Shown: one piece after another, positions 40,001 through 45,675 of the stretch
Layout of the letters: each line of letters starts with the position of its first letter
How positions within the stretch are numbered: position 1 is the first letter of the stretch
DNA from: Hydractinia symbiolongicarpus
Lineage: Eukaryota > Cnidaria > Hydrozoa > Anthoathecata > Hydractiniidae
Direction: 5' to 3'
Assembly (NCBI RefSeq): GCF_029227915.1
Contig: NC_079881.1
Location: 31,039,501 to 31,103,500 of the forward strand
DNA: 64,000 nucleotides
The notes under the pieces: model-generated
What the model was told of the DNA's origin: nothing
Databases searched by the model: none
Seen by the model: the letters and a program-made list of their open reading frames with translations, nothing else
Program-made: the position numbers and the translations under genes

Positions 40001-41279
40001 CAACCGTCTCCTTACGATCAAGATGCTTCGACTTGCGACACATGTAGATACCCTCTCCCTCATCCTTTGTCAAAACATGCACAGCGACATCGGGGTTCCT
40101 CCTCTCGAAGAGATCTATCTTGTTTAGCGCCATTGGGAAAGTTAGACCGTCCCAATTATACTTATCATGCTTCTTAAGGATTGAGATTCGTTCAGGGTGA
40201 TTATCGATCTTATCATGATTGAGAGCAGCGATAATAGCCCATCTGAAACATTTATCATCATCCTCGTTATGAGGGTTAATCACAGATCGCTTTCCACTGA
40301 AATTCTTGGGTAGCGGTAAGTAAGAACTACCTCTCGTTAATTTTAGATTATGAAAGTCCACATGCATATGCAAGATTTTATCAATTGTGAATCCGCTAGC
40401 TGGCAGCGCGGGGTTCTCAATCTGCTCGATTATCTTATTACGCATCCGATCGAAAACATCAGAAATGTCATCGTGGGCGTGCAGTATCTCCATATAGCTA
40501 TTGAAAGCTTTATCAACATGTACACGTGGGGCATCGATCGAGCTGGCGTCCTCCCTTACCCATTTCACCCACAAGGTCGCCTGAGTCTTCAACGACTTCT
40601 TCTGCCCTAGCACGTCACTCATCAACCTCTTGACGACATGCTTGACCTTTTCGAGAAAGACCCTGACATTCTTCCCACCATCCGAGTTTATTTTGAAACG
40701 TTTGTATGAACCTACAAAAGCTTCTTCAATGGGGGTATAGGGGTTTTTCTCCTCTTCCTCTTCCTCTTCCTCTTCCTCCTCCACCTCTTCCTCCTCCACC
40801 TCCTCCAACTCTTCCTCTCCACTGCCCTTTTTATACAAACACATGATCTTATCCTTCATGGTTTTGAAAGCTTTGCTCGCTTTCTCCTTAATAGCCCTAG
40901 GTACATGATTTATTAACCAGTCTCTCCATTCAATCAACTTGCTTTTCAAATCCATGTCTTGTTGGCTAGTGCTCGGTCTCGGCACCGGTACGGGTCTGGT
41001 GGGTCTCGGCACGGGTACGGGTCTGGTGGGTCTCGGCATGGGTATGGGTCTAGTGGGTCTCGGCGCGGGTACGGGTCTGGTGGGTCTCGGCATGGGTACG
41101 GGTCTGGTGGGTCTCGGCATGGGTACGGGTCTGGTGGGTCTCGGCATGGGTATGGGTGCTGATACAGTAGTGGGTGTCAATAATTCGATCAGATCGGCCT
41201 TTCTGAGCCTTGAGTAGCCACGTAGGCCGCGTTCTTTAGCGAGAGCTCTTAATTCAACAACTGTATTTCTCGAAGTCAT
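37041..41279 (-). CDS. POLB: Protein-primed family B DNA polymerase with SAP, OTU-like and endonuclease-like modules
   Basis: A 1412-residue intact protein that would replicate the element from its termini. In order: a SAP-like DNA-binding helix pair (1-37); a proline-arginine repeat with unit PMPRPTRPV (43-102); module A of an internal duplication (114-150); an acidic run (155-178); an OTU-like region with DDKCFRW (C344) and HYIAV (H438); a C2HC finger (C463, C466, H479, C483); exonuclease motif I YADFE (516-520); a recombination-endonuclease-VII-like finger (C612, C615, DHC 629-631, H642, C645); exonuclease II HNLSGYD (660-666); exonuclease III YLKTD (823-827); module B (937-973); polymerase motifs A DANNLYG (1008-1014), B KLMNNSVFGK (1153-1162), C YMDTDS (1251-1256) and KNY (1321-1323). 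Its leader is identical to that of the SAP-RING gene. The OTU label is my inference. Confidence 0.97.
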   Translation of the reverse strand: MTSRNTVVELRALAKERGLRGYSRLRKADLIELLTPTTVSAPIPMPRPTRPVPMPRPTRPVPMPRPTRPVPAPRPTRPIPMPRPTRPVPVPRPTRPVPVPRPSTSQQDMDLKSKLIEWRDWLINHVPRAIKEKASKAFKTMKDKIMCLYKKGSGEEELEEVEEEEVEEEEEEEEEEEKNPYTPIEEAFVGSYKRFKINSDGGKNVRVFLEKVKHVVKRLMSDVLGQKKSLKTQATLWVKWVREDASSIDAPRVHVDKAFNSYMEILHAHDDISDVFDRMRNKIIEQIENPALPASGFTIDKILHMHVDFHNLKLTRGSSYLPLPKNFSGKRSVINPHNEDDDKCFRWAIIAALNHDKIDNHPERISILKKHDKYNWDGLTFPMALNKIDLFERRNPDVAVHVLTKDEGEGIYMCRKSKHLDRKETVVLFLLCEGDKRHYIAVKNLSGVLSKVNSKDGHREHYCLNCLSGFPSEQKRDEHFEYCKNNDAAKIQLPKEGSTLTFTDGKFQLKAPFIMYADFEAFTKELPEDERKCGSSTEKVGKHVPTGFCCYSKYAHGEVPDPLNLYRGEDCVPRFVDHVVSEAKRLYNMFPQKAMDPLTDEERDGFNRARVCHICMEEFDDKDDIKVRDHCYFTGKFRGAAHQKCNLRYKVPNYIPVVFHNLSGYDAHLFIKELARKYGEDGMGVIAENKEKYISFSTDVKVGEYTNKNGETKDRKIQLRFIDSFRFMSSGLSSLADNLSDDQCKNLRKFFNGDEFNIMRRKGVYPYEYVNSFDRFIETELPSKDDFYSKLNMNGISDADYAHAQKVWKDMKVENMGVYHDIYLKTDVLLLSDVFETFRETCLRNYDLDPAHFYTAPGLAWRACLKKTKVSLDLLSDMEMVMFIESGIRGGLCQAVHRYAKANNKYMGDEYNTSDGNCMDLFEQQEMAKTVPFVKRKLIELRYWLMKHVPRVIKVKTSKAYRTVKDKIMGFYEKVCWGPSVPKEEKQYTTKANTSESKEMNSYLQYLDANNLYGWAMIQKMPTGGFEWVDDVVSDFTPELISQLAVENGKKGYILEVDVSYPRELHDSHNDLPFMPERKIINGVEKLTPCLSDKKKYITHIRALDQALKHGLVLEKVHRVLRFDQSAWLKSYIDFNTDLRTKSTNDFEKDFFKLMNNSVFGKTMENQRRQKDIRLTTNQKNYEKMVMKPNFKGSTWFSETLMGIEMSKIKIKMNKPIYLGLAILDLSKMVMYEFHYDYMRPKYGVDVKLCYMDTDSFVYHIKTDDFYKDIADDVALRFDTSGYDKKDGRPLPLGLNKKIIGLMKDELGGKVMTEFIALRAKNYAYKQLCGREDKRCKGVKKCVVRKTIGFDDYRRCLLEGENVYREQMTFRSIKHDVHTIKTNKLALNADDDKRIIMEDGITTLARGHYRHT
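38361..38471 (-). repeat. PolB internal module, copy B
   Basis: It encodes residues 937-973 (KLIELRYWLMKHVPR... to ...KDKIMGFYE). It is clearly alike copy A (40830-40940) at both DNA and protein level. It sits inside an extra segment of about 90 residues between the exonuclease domain and polymerase motif A. Confidence 0.9.
40830..40940 (-). repeat. PolB internal module, copy A
   Basis: It encodes residues 114-150 (KLIEWRDWLINHVPR... to ...KDKIMCLYK), between the proline-arginine repeat and the acidic run. It is the presumed source or sister of copy B. The pattern is amphipathic and basic, suggesting a helical binding module; its function is unknown. Confidence 0.9.
40974..41153 (-). repeat. 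27-bp coding minisatellite in PolB (PMPRPTRPV repeats)
   Basis: About six to seven 27-bp units read as PMPRPTRPV, with M/V/A/I variation at the second position. It forms a flexible proline-arginine linker between the SAP domain and the rest of PolB. A degenerate related linker (VPRPVPAPIRPVPAR) occurs in the SAP-RING protein. Confidence 0.9.
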
Positions 41280-41320
41280 GCTTGGTTGTGATATACGATT
41301 TTGTAATCTTTAAGATGTTT
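41277..41320 (-). promoter_or_regulatory. Shared 44-bp leader/promoter upstream of PolB
   Basis: This is identical over 44 bp to 42089-42132 before the SAP-RING gene, starting at the ATG. On the minus strand it contains ATTACAAAATCGTATATCAC just before the start. A second partial copy of its core lies at 41325-41351. Strong conservation between two gene starts suggests a promoter copied with the cassette. Confidence 0.7.
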
Positions 41321-41507
41321 GGCTATGATATACGATTTTGTAATCTTTAAGCCATTTTTATAAATCGTAAACCGTGTTGGAGGGTCGTGAGTGTCCTAGT
41401 TTGTGGGGCAACCACCATGTTAAATTGTAGTAAAACACGCTTTGTGATACATACATCGATACACCATGGGTACCCACCCATTGGCACCTCGAGGGTCGTG
41501 AATCACA
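41321..41507. other. Intergenic segment with single degenerate copies of the 84-bp and 47-bp units
   Basis: ATAAATCGTAAACC...GGGTCGTGAGTGTCCTAGTTTGTGGGGCAACC (41370-41420) is a diverged copy of the 84-bp unit that is amplified at 42123-42540. ACCATGGGTACCCACCCA (41463-41480) plus ACCTCGAGGG resembles the 47-bp unit amplified at 42668-42975. The order leader, 84-bp unit, 47-bp unit, hairpin is the same in both intergenic regions. Confidence 0.75.
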
Positions 41508-41531
41508 TTTGTTACCCGTCTGAGTAACAAA
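41508..41531 (-). terminator. Hairpin after the SAP-RING gene (TTTGTTAC class)
   Basis: TTTGTTAC, an 8-nt loop, then GTAACAAA. On the minus strand it is preceded by GGGCATTTTT and lies about 24 bp past the TGA of the SAP-RING gene. Related hairpins occur at 42974 and 48908. I propose a transcript 3'-end signal. Confidence 0.6.
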
Positions 41532-41554
41532 AAATGCCCTAACAATCCGACCCC

Positions 41555-42091
41555 TCAAATATATTGTCTAATGACAAGATCTATTGATGCGCGACATATA
41601 GGGCATTTATCCCCCCTCTTCTCCAATTTATTTGCGCACGATAAACAGCAGCAAAAATGCCCTGTTCTACCATGAACAATGGTGGCGGTCTTTCGTTTAG
41701 AAAGACAAATGATACATCTATCATCTTCATCAATGTCATCGTCTGCGTCGTCCTCATCATCAACCTCAACCCGTGCTGGTACCGGTCTAATCGGTGCTGG
41801 TACCGGTCTTGGCACTGATACATTTGGTCTCAACACGGGTCTCATCATGGGTCCTGAAAATTCGGTCACTTCGAGATCCAGCATCCCTATGACGAGCGGT
41901 AAAGTCATATCGGGATATCTTGCGGGTACTGTTGATAATAATAATTCGATAAGCTCAGCCCTTCTGAGCCGCGAGTATCCACGTAGGCCAAGGTACCTCG
42001 CTCTGGCTCTTAAATCAGGGACCGTGAAAAGATCAAAGTCATCAATATATTCTCTACTGTGTATCAAATCGAGAACGATTCCTGAAGACAT
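41555..42091 (-). CDS. SAP-RING protein, MDM2-like RING finger (putative E3 ubiquitin ligase)
   Basis: 178 residues. A SAP-like helix pair (about 20-55, RARARYLGLRGYSRLRRAEL) closely matches the PolB N-terminus. A proline-arginine linker (about 85-108) and an acidic stretch (EVDDEDDADDDIDEDD) follow. The C-terminus is a RING: CIIC, IVHGRTGH, CCLSC, then CPIC and a short hydrophobic tail ending at the stop. The IVHG.TGH segment, the spacing and the tail resemble RINGs of the MDM2/MDMX type rather than generic RINGs. RINGs recruit E2 enzymes for ubiquitin transfer; a role in altering a host factor is inference. The gene shares its leader with PolB and is followed by a hairpin. A 21-bp segment (42026-42046) is identical to part of the capsid gene. 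Confidence 0.88.
   Translation of the reverse strand: MSSGIVLDLIHSREYIDDFDLFTVPDLRARARYLGLRGYSRLRRAELIELLLSTVPARYPDMTLPLVIGMLDLEVTEFSGPMMRPVLRPNVSVPRPVPAPIRPVPARVEVDDEDDADDDIDEDDRCIICLSKRKTATIVHGRTGHFCCCLSCANKLEKRGDKCPICRASIDLVIRQYI
42026..42046 (-). repeat. 21-bp exact match to the major capsid gene
   Basis: The 21 bases reading IDDFDLF (residues 16-22 of the SAP-RING protein) are identical, in the same frame and strand, to 50541-50561 in the capsid gene (residues 101-107). Confidence 0.85.
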
Positions 42092-42132
42092 GCTTGGTTG
42101 TGATATACGATTTTGTAATCTTTAAGATGTTT
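42089..42132 (-). promoter_or_regulatory. Shared 44-bp leader/promoter upstream of the SAP-RING gene
   Basis: This is the second copy of the leader found before PolB (41277-41320), identical over 44 bp including the start codon. It then runs directly into the first 84-bp repeat. Confidence 0.7.
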
Positions 42133-42545
42133 TATAAATCGTTAACCGGGGTGGAGGATCGTGAGGGGCTTCGTTTGTGGGGCAACCCCGGGTGGTTGCG
42201 AACCTCTAAGATGTTTTATAAATCGTTAACCGGGGTGGAGGATCGTGAGTGTCCTAGTTTGTGGGGCAACCCCGGGTGGTTGCGAACCTTTAAGATGTTT
42301 TATAAATCGTTAACCGGGGTGGAGGATCGTGAGGGGCTTCGTTTGTGGGGCAACCCCGGGTGGTTGCGAACCTTTAAGATGTTTTATAAATCGTTAACCG
42401 GGGTGGAGGATCGTGAGTGGCTTCGTTTGTGGGGCAACCCCGGGTGGTTGCGAACCTTTAAGATGTTTTATAAATCGTTAACCGGGGTGGAGGATCGTGA
42501 GTGGCTTCGTTCGCAAGACAACCACCCGGGGTTGCGCTGCTCCAT
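42123..42545. repeat. 84-bp tandem repeat, five copies
   Basis: TAAGATGTTTTATAAATCG recurs at 42123, 42207, 42291, 42375 and 42459, exactly 84 bp apart; the last copy decays after about 42515. Each unit carries the near-palindrome GCAACCCCGGGTGGTTGC. Because 84 is a multiple of three, a plus-strand frame of 28-residue repeats stays open (42094-42567), but I do not regard it as a gene. The array lies upstream of the SAP-RING start. Confidence 0.93.
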
Positions 42546-42667
42546 GGTGGTAAAACGCAGTTTATGATACTGACATCGCTCCACCATGGATCGTTTCCCG
42601 GAGTGTAAATGTGGGTGGGTACTCCCCCAGGGAAAAAAATCAGGACCTCCGAGGTCGTGACCGGTAC
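42546..42667. other. Spacer between the two minisatellites
   Basis: This holds a CCATGGTGG...CACCATGG inverted pair and a unique stretch; it resembles 41421-41462 in the other intergenic region (both have GTAAAACGC and GATAC...ACATCG). No gene is seen. Confidence 0.6.
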
Positions 42668-42973
42668 ACCATGGGTACCCACCCACCAACACCTTGAGGG
42701 CCATGGCCGGTTAGACCATGGGTACCCACCCACCAACACCTTGAGGGCCATGGCCGGTTAGACCATGGGTACCAACCCACCAACACCTTGAGGGCCATGG
42801 CCGGTTAGACCATGGGTACCCACCCACCAACACCTTGAGGGCCATGGCCGGTTAGACCATGCGTACCCACCCACCAACACCTTGAGGGCCATGGCCGGTT
42901 AGACCATGGGTACCCACCCACCAACACCTTGAGGGCCATGGCCGGTTAGACCATGGGTACCCACCCACCAACA
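42668..42973. repeat. 47-bp tandem repeat, about 6.5 copies
   Basis: ACCATGGGTACCCACCC recurs at 42668, 42715, 42762, 42809, 42856, 42903 and 42950, exactly 47 bp apart, with AACACCTTGAGGGCCATGGC between. Copies are nearly identical, suggesting recent expansion. The array ends directly at the hairpin at 42974. Confidence 0.93.
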
Positions 42974-42997
42974 TTTGTTACTCGTCTGAGTAACAAA
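42974..42997 (-). terminator. Hairpin after the small SAP gene (TTTGTTAC class)
   Basis: A perfect 10-bp stem (TTTGTTACTC / GAGTAACAAA) with a GTCT loop. On the minus strand it is preceded by GGGTATTTTT and begins about 12 bp beyond the TGA of the 89-residue SAP gene. Confidence 0.65.
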
Positions 42998-43008
42998 AAA
43001 ATACCCAA

Positions 43009-43278
43009 TCACTTGGATCTTTTGTCGTTATAACGTTTTTGAGCTTTTAGATATGCCTCCCTGTTTTTCGACCTCCACCTTGAACAGTATCCATACCATT
43101 CCTTCTTGGTATCCAGATCGATGGTGTAGGATGGGTCGAGATCATTCTTCTCAATCACCTCAACCAGTTTAGCCTTTCTCATACCCACGATATACTTAAT
43201 TCCGCGGGATTTAGCAACCTCTCGCAACTCTCTCAGTTTCATCAATTTGTAATCTGGTGTGGTATTCATGTCTGACAT
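43009..43278 (-). CDS. Small SAP-domain protein
   Basis: 89 residues. The first half is a SAP-like helix pair (LMKLRELREVAKSRG...GMRKAKLVEVIEK, about 12-48), recognisably related to the SAP segments of PolB and the SAP-RING protein but more diverged. The second half is basic and aromatic (EWYGYCSRWRSKNREAYLKAQKRY), suggesting nucleic-acid binding. TATATATTAAG directly precedes the ATG. It is divergent from the integrase gene with about 90 bp between. It may be a DNA-binding accessory or regulator; this is inference. Confidence 0.75.
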   Translation of the reverse strand: MSDMNTTPDYKLMKLRELREVAKSRGIKYIVGMRKAKLVEVIEKNDLDPSYTIDLDTKKEWYGYCSRWRSKNREAYLKAQKRYNDKRSK

Positions 43279-43370
43279 CTTAATATATAATAAATATAAA
43301 AACTTTAAGCACTTTTATCGTACCACATCATAACAAAAAGGAGATAAATAAAGGTGTGCATAAATAAAAC

Positions 43371-44348
43371 ATGTCAAAACTTCAAGAGACTTACTATCAA
43401 CCTCAAAATTTATGGAAAGGACAAAAGGCTGTTCAGAGCTTAAGAGGATTCGGTTTCGGGCCAAAGGAGATTAAGAAGTGGCTATCAAAACAAGCATTTT
43501 GGCAAGTACATTTACCCGTTCCAAAACATGTTGAAAGACCACATTATGAAGTTACCACCCCTAATGATTTACATCAATTCGATTTATTGTACATGCCCGG
43601 TGACATACTGTATGGTAATAAATATAAGTACATTTTGTCGGGAATCGATGCTGCTTCCAGATACAAGGTAGCCCGACCTTTGAGGACTAAGAAAGCCAAA
43701 GAGGTTGCCGCTATGATTGAGGACATCTACAAGGCCGGACCATTAACTTATCCGAAAACTTTCCAATGTGATAACGGTTCAGAATTCAAAGCAGATGTGA
43801 CAAAGCTGTTGGAGAAGCATAAGGTTGAAATTAAAAGGGCGACTACAAAATATAAGCATACGCACACAGCTTTTGTTGAGGCGTTGAACAAGATACTTGC
43901 GGAAAATTTATTCAAAATACAAGATGCTCAAGAACTGAATGATTCGGAAAAGGTATCATCTACATGGGTTAAGCATCTGTATAAACTGATTGATATGCTA
44001 AACGATACAAAGACGCAGATGATTGGTATGAAACCAAAAGATGCTATTATAATGAAAGAGGTGCCTCTTGCTAAACGAGAGAGCTATCCACCCGAGGTAG
44101 AATTACCAAAAGATGGCCTGTATAGATATCTACTACAACCTGGTGAAGAGCATGATGATGGGCGGAGACGGGCAACCGATAGAATATGGTCGAAAAACAC
44201 ATATAGATTGCGTGAGGTAATAGCGCAACCTGGTAACCGTGTAATGTACTATGTTCAAGACGGACCCGGACGGGCTTTTGTAAAAGAGGAATTGATGTTA
44301 ATACCCGAAGATACAGAATTACCTCCTGATTATGTGCAAGGTTGGTGA
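43371..44348 (+). CDS. INT: Integrase, retroviral-type DDE (rve) family
   Basis: 325 residues, intact. The DDE triad is visible: D71 (LHQFDLLY), D134 (QCDNGSEF) and E170 (AFVEALN), a D,D(35)E spacing. A basic N-terminal segment with GFGPKEIKKWLSKQAFWQVH replaces a clear H2C2 finger. The C-terminal ~90 residues form an SH3-like or linker region (YRLREVIAQPG...MYYVQDG). It joins element ends to target DNA, consistent with the 6-bp target duplication. It is the only rightward gene in the left half, with an AT-rich leader, and is followed within about 14 bp by a hairpin. Confidence 0.95.
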   Translation: MSKLQETYYQPQNLWKGQKAVQSLRGFGFGPKEIKKWLSKQAFWQVHLPVPKHVERPHYEVTTPNDLHQFDLLYMPGDILYGNKYKYILSGIDAASRYKVARPLRTKKAKEVAAMIEDIYKAGPLTYPKTFQCDNGSEFKADVTKLLEKHKVEIKRATTKYKHTHTAFVEALNKILAENLFKIQDAQELNDSEKVSSTWVKHLYKLIDMLNDTKTQMIGMKPKDAIIMKEVPLAKRESYPPEVELPKDGLYRYLLQPGEEHDDGRRRATDRIWSKNTYRLREVIAQPGNRVMYYVQDGPGRAFVKEELMLIPEDTELPPDYVQGW

Positions 44349-44361
44349 AAAAGGGGGCGAT

Positions 44362-44386
44362 ATCTTTACCTGTTTCCGGTAAAGAT
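44362..44386 (+). terminator. Hairpin after the integrase gene (ATCTTTAC class)
   Basis: A 9-bp stem ATCTTTACC / GGTAAAGAT with loop TGTTTCC, 14 bp after the integrase TGA. A near-copy with the same loop core (TGTTTC) follows the last plus-strand gene at 53312. This is a candidate 3'-end signal. Confidence 0.65.
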
Positions 44387-44536
44387 GATGCCGGGGATCG
44401 CGCGGGTCGGTCGGCAGATAGGGCCGCTATGGCTCAGTCTTGGGGGACGATCGCGCCGCATAATGTCACAAACCGCCTTAATATTAATTTTTATCGTACC
44501 ACACGAAATATGCGAGCGGTGTACATGCACACATCA
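44387..44536. other. Intergenic segment between integrase and membrane gene
   Basis: This is GC-rich for the first ~75 bp, then AT-rich. It contains TTGGGGGAC, also found after the matching hairpin at 53312, and a TTTTATCGTACCACA stretch (44489-44503) that also occurs upstream of the integrase (43313-43327). No gene is recognised. Confidence 0.5.
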
Positions 44537-45124
44537 CTAACCTTGATTTACGGTCCTTCTGAGGCTTTGAACCTGGTCCATTAGACTTTTTTCAAACTGG
44601 TTGCGAGTTTCGCTCTCCATCTTTCTGTCGGTTTTCGTCATCTTGTCCAGAGCTTCGTAGTATATACCGCTCAGGGTTTGAAATTCAATGTGACTAATGT
44701 CATCATTATTCAGAGCCCGCGAGACGGAGTTTTCAAACACGGCGATGGCGGACGTCGCAACATCATATAATTTCATGACCTTGTCAAGTTTGCTCCGATA
44801 TCTTTTAATGAGGGCCATGACGGAGCCCGTGAAAATGGTTCCGGACAGTGCTACGGCTCCCAATCCGACGGAAGCGGGGATTCCGATGAGCGTGGCACCG
44901 GTTACCACCGAACCTATGCCCGAAGCGACGGTTAGGGCCGTGGCGCTGGCATTTAAAAGCACCAGTCTGTGCAGCGTCTTGTTATATTTCTCATATTTTG
45001 TATTGAACTTATCCCGTAATTTTCTAAGCTCCCCAAGTTGAGAGTTCACGGTATTAGTATTAAACTTGTCCTGCTCGCTCGAATACTCGGGAGCCGTGGG
45101 TAGCTTCGGATAAATCTCTGCCAT
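44537..45124 (-). CDS. Two-helix membrane protein (paralogue pair, member 1)
   Basis: 195 residues, family not recognised. An N-terminal polar part with a short coiled-coil-like stretch (NSQLGELRKLRDKF) precedes a long hydrophobic region (about 52-106) rich in glycine and alanine that can form two membrane helices. A helical, charged C-terminus (DKMTKTDRKMESETRNQFEKS) follows. The N-terminal motif NSQL.EL.KLR.KF and the overall layout match the next gene, so the two arose by tandem duplication. It may be a virion or host-membrane protein; there is no direct evidence. Confidence 0.75.
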   Translation of the reverse strand: MAEIYPKLPTAPEYSSEQDKFNTNTVNSQLGELRKLRDKFNTKYEKYNKTLHRLVLLNASATALTVASGIGSVVTGATLIGIPASVGLGAVALSGTIFTGSVMALIKRYRSKLDKVMKLYDVATSAIAVFENSVSRALNNDDISHIEFQTLSGIYYEALDKMTKTDRKMESETRNQFEKSLMDQVQSLRRTVNQG

Positions 45125-45149
45125 TTGGTTACTACAAAGAAAAAAAACT

Positions 45150-45635
45150 TTACTCTAAATAACCTATATCCAGTTTATCCAGATTCTTGAGAGTTCTATG
45201 ATACGTATCACACAAATTCTCAAAATCGGCCCTACAGATCCGAGTGTGCCAGAGTAGCGTTTTATCGAAAACATCGATGGCATTTTGTACAACGCGATAT
45301 GCGGCTCTTAATTTGATAAGTTTCTCCCGATATGTCCTAACATATTGGGCGGTAACCGCATAGGAAGCCGAGCCCAATAGACACATACCCGAATTCCACA
45401 TGTAATTTCCATTGGTACCGCCAAAATTTCTAATAACGGTCACCGCGGTCGCTATCGAGCCGGTAATGGCTGCGGTTCCGGATAATCCCTCCAGAATCGA
45501 CCATATGATCAGAGATCCTCCGTGTTCGTGTGTCCTGTCTTGGAACTTGCCTCGTAATTTCACCAGCTCCTCAAGTTGGGAATTGGATATATCCGTTTTA
45601 AAAGTTTCTTCTCTGGTACTAGAACTCTCTGCCAT
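45150..45635 (-). CDS. Two-helix membrane protein (paralogue pair, member 2)
   Basis: 161 residues. It shares NSQL.EL.KLR.KF (19-31) with member 1, followed by two hydrophobic segments (about 41-68 and 80-98), then a helical C-terminus. It lies 25 bp upstream of member 1 on the same strand. The start at 45635 is chosen for its ATGG context and the AT-rich CTAATATAATA motif just before it. It shares an intergenic promoter region of about 40 bp with the divergent gene at 45676. Function unknown. Confidence 0.75.
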   Translation of the reverse strand: MAESSSTREETFKTDISNSQLEELVKLRGKFQDRTHEHGGSLIIWSILEGLSGTAAITGSIATAVTVIRNFGGTNGNYMWNSGMCLLGSASYAVTAQYVRTYREKLIKLRAAYRVVQNAIDVFDKTLLWHTRICRADFENLCDTYHRTLKNLDKLDIGYLE

Positions 45636-45675
45636 TTCTATTATATTAGGAAAAAACTATCCTTTAAATAAAATA

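Noticed and set aside
40939-41217. Glycine-rich plus-strand frames opposite PolB
   Set aside because: They are the antisense of the 27-bp proline-arginine coding repeat.
42094-42567. A 157-codon plus-strand frame made of 28-residue repeats (MFYKSLTGVEDRE...)
   Set aside because: It is the translation of an 84-bp tandem repeat; openness follows from 84 being divisible by three. It overlaps the leader of the SAP-RING gene and has no conserved domain.
44420-44460. tRNA-like TGGCTCAGTCTTGGG box after the integrase
   Set aside because: It resembles an A box, but no B box or cloverleaf follows.
43313-44503. TTTTATCGTACCACA present on both sides of the integrase gene
   Set aside because: A 15-bp match in 17 kb is not strongly improbable, and no further similarity extends from it; too weak to call a cassette boundary.
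45412-45675. Upstream extension of the coiled-coil membrane gene to 512 residues
   Set aside because: The extension runs antisense through the divergent 161-residue gene and has atypical composition; the ATG at 45676 has a good context and a promoter gap.
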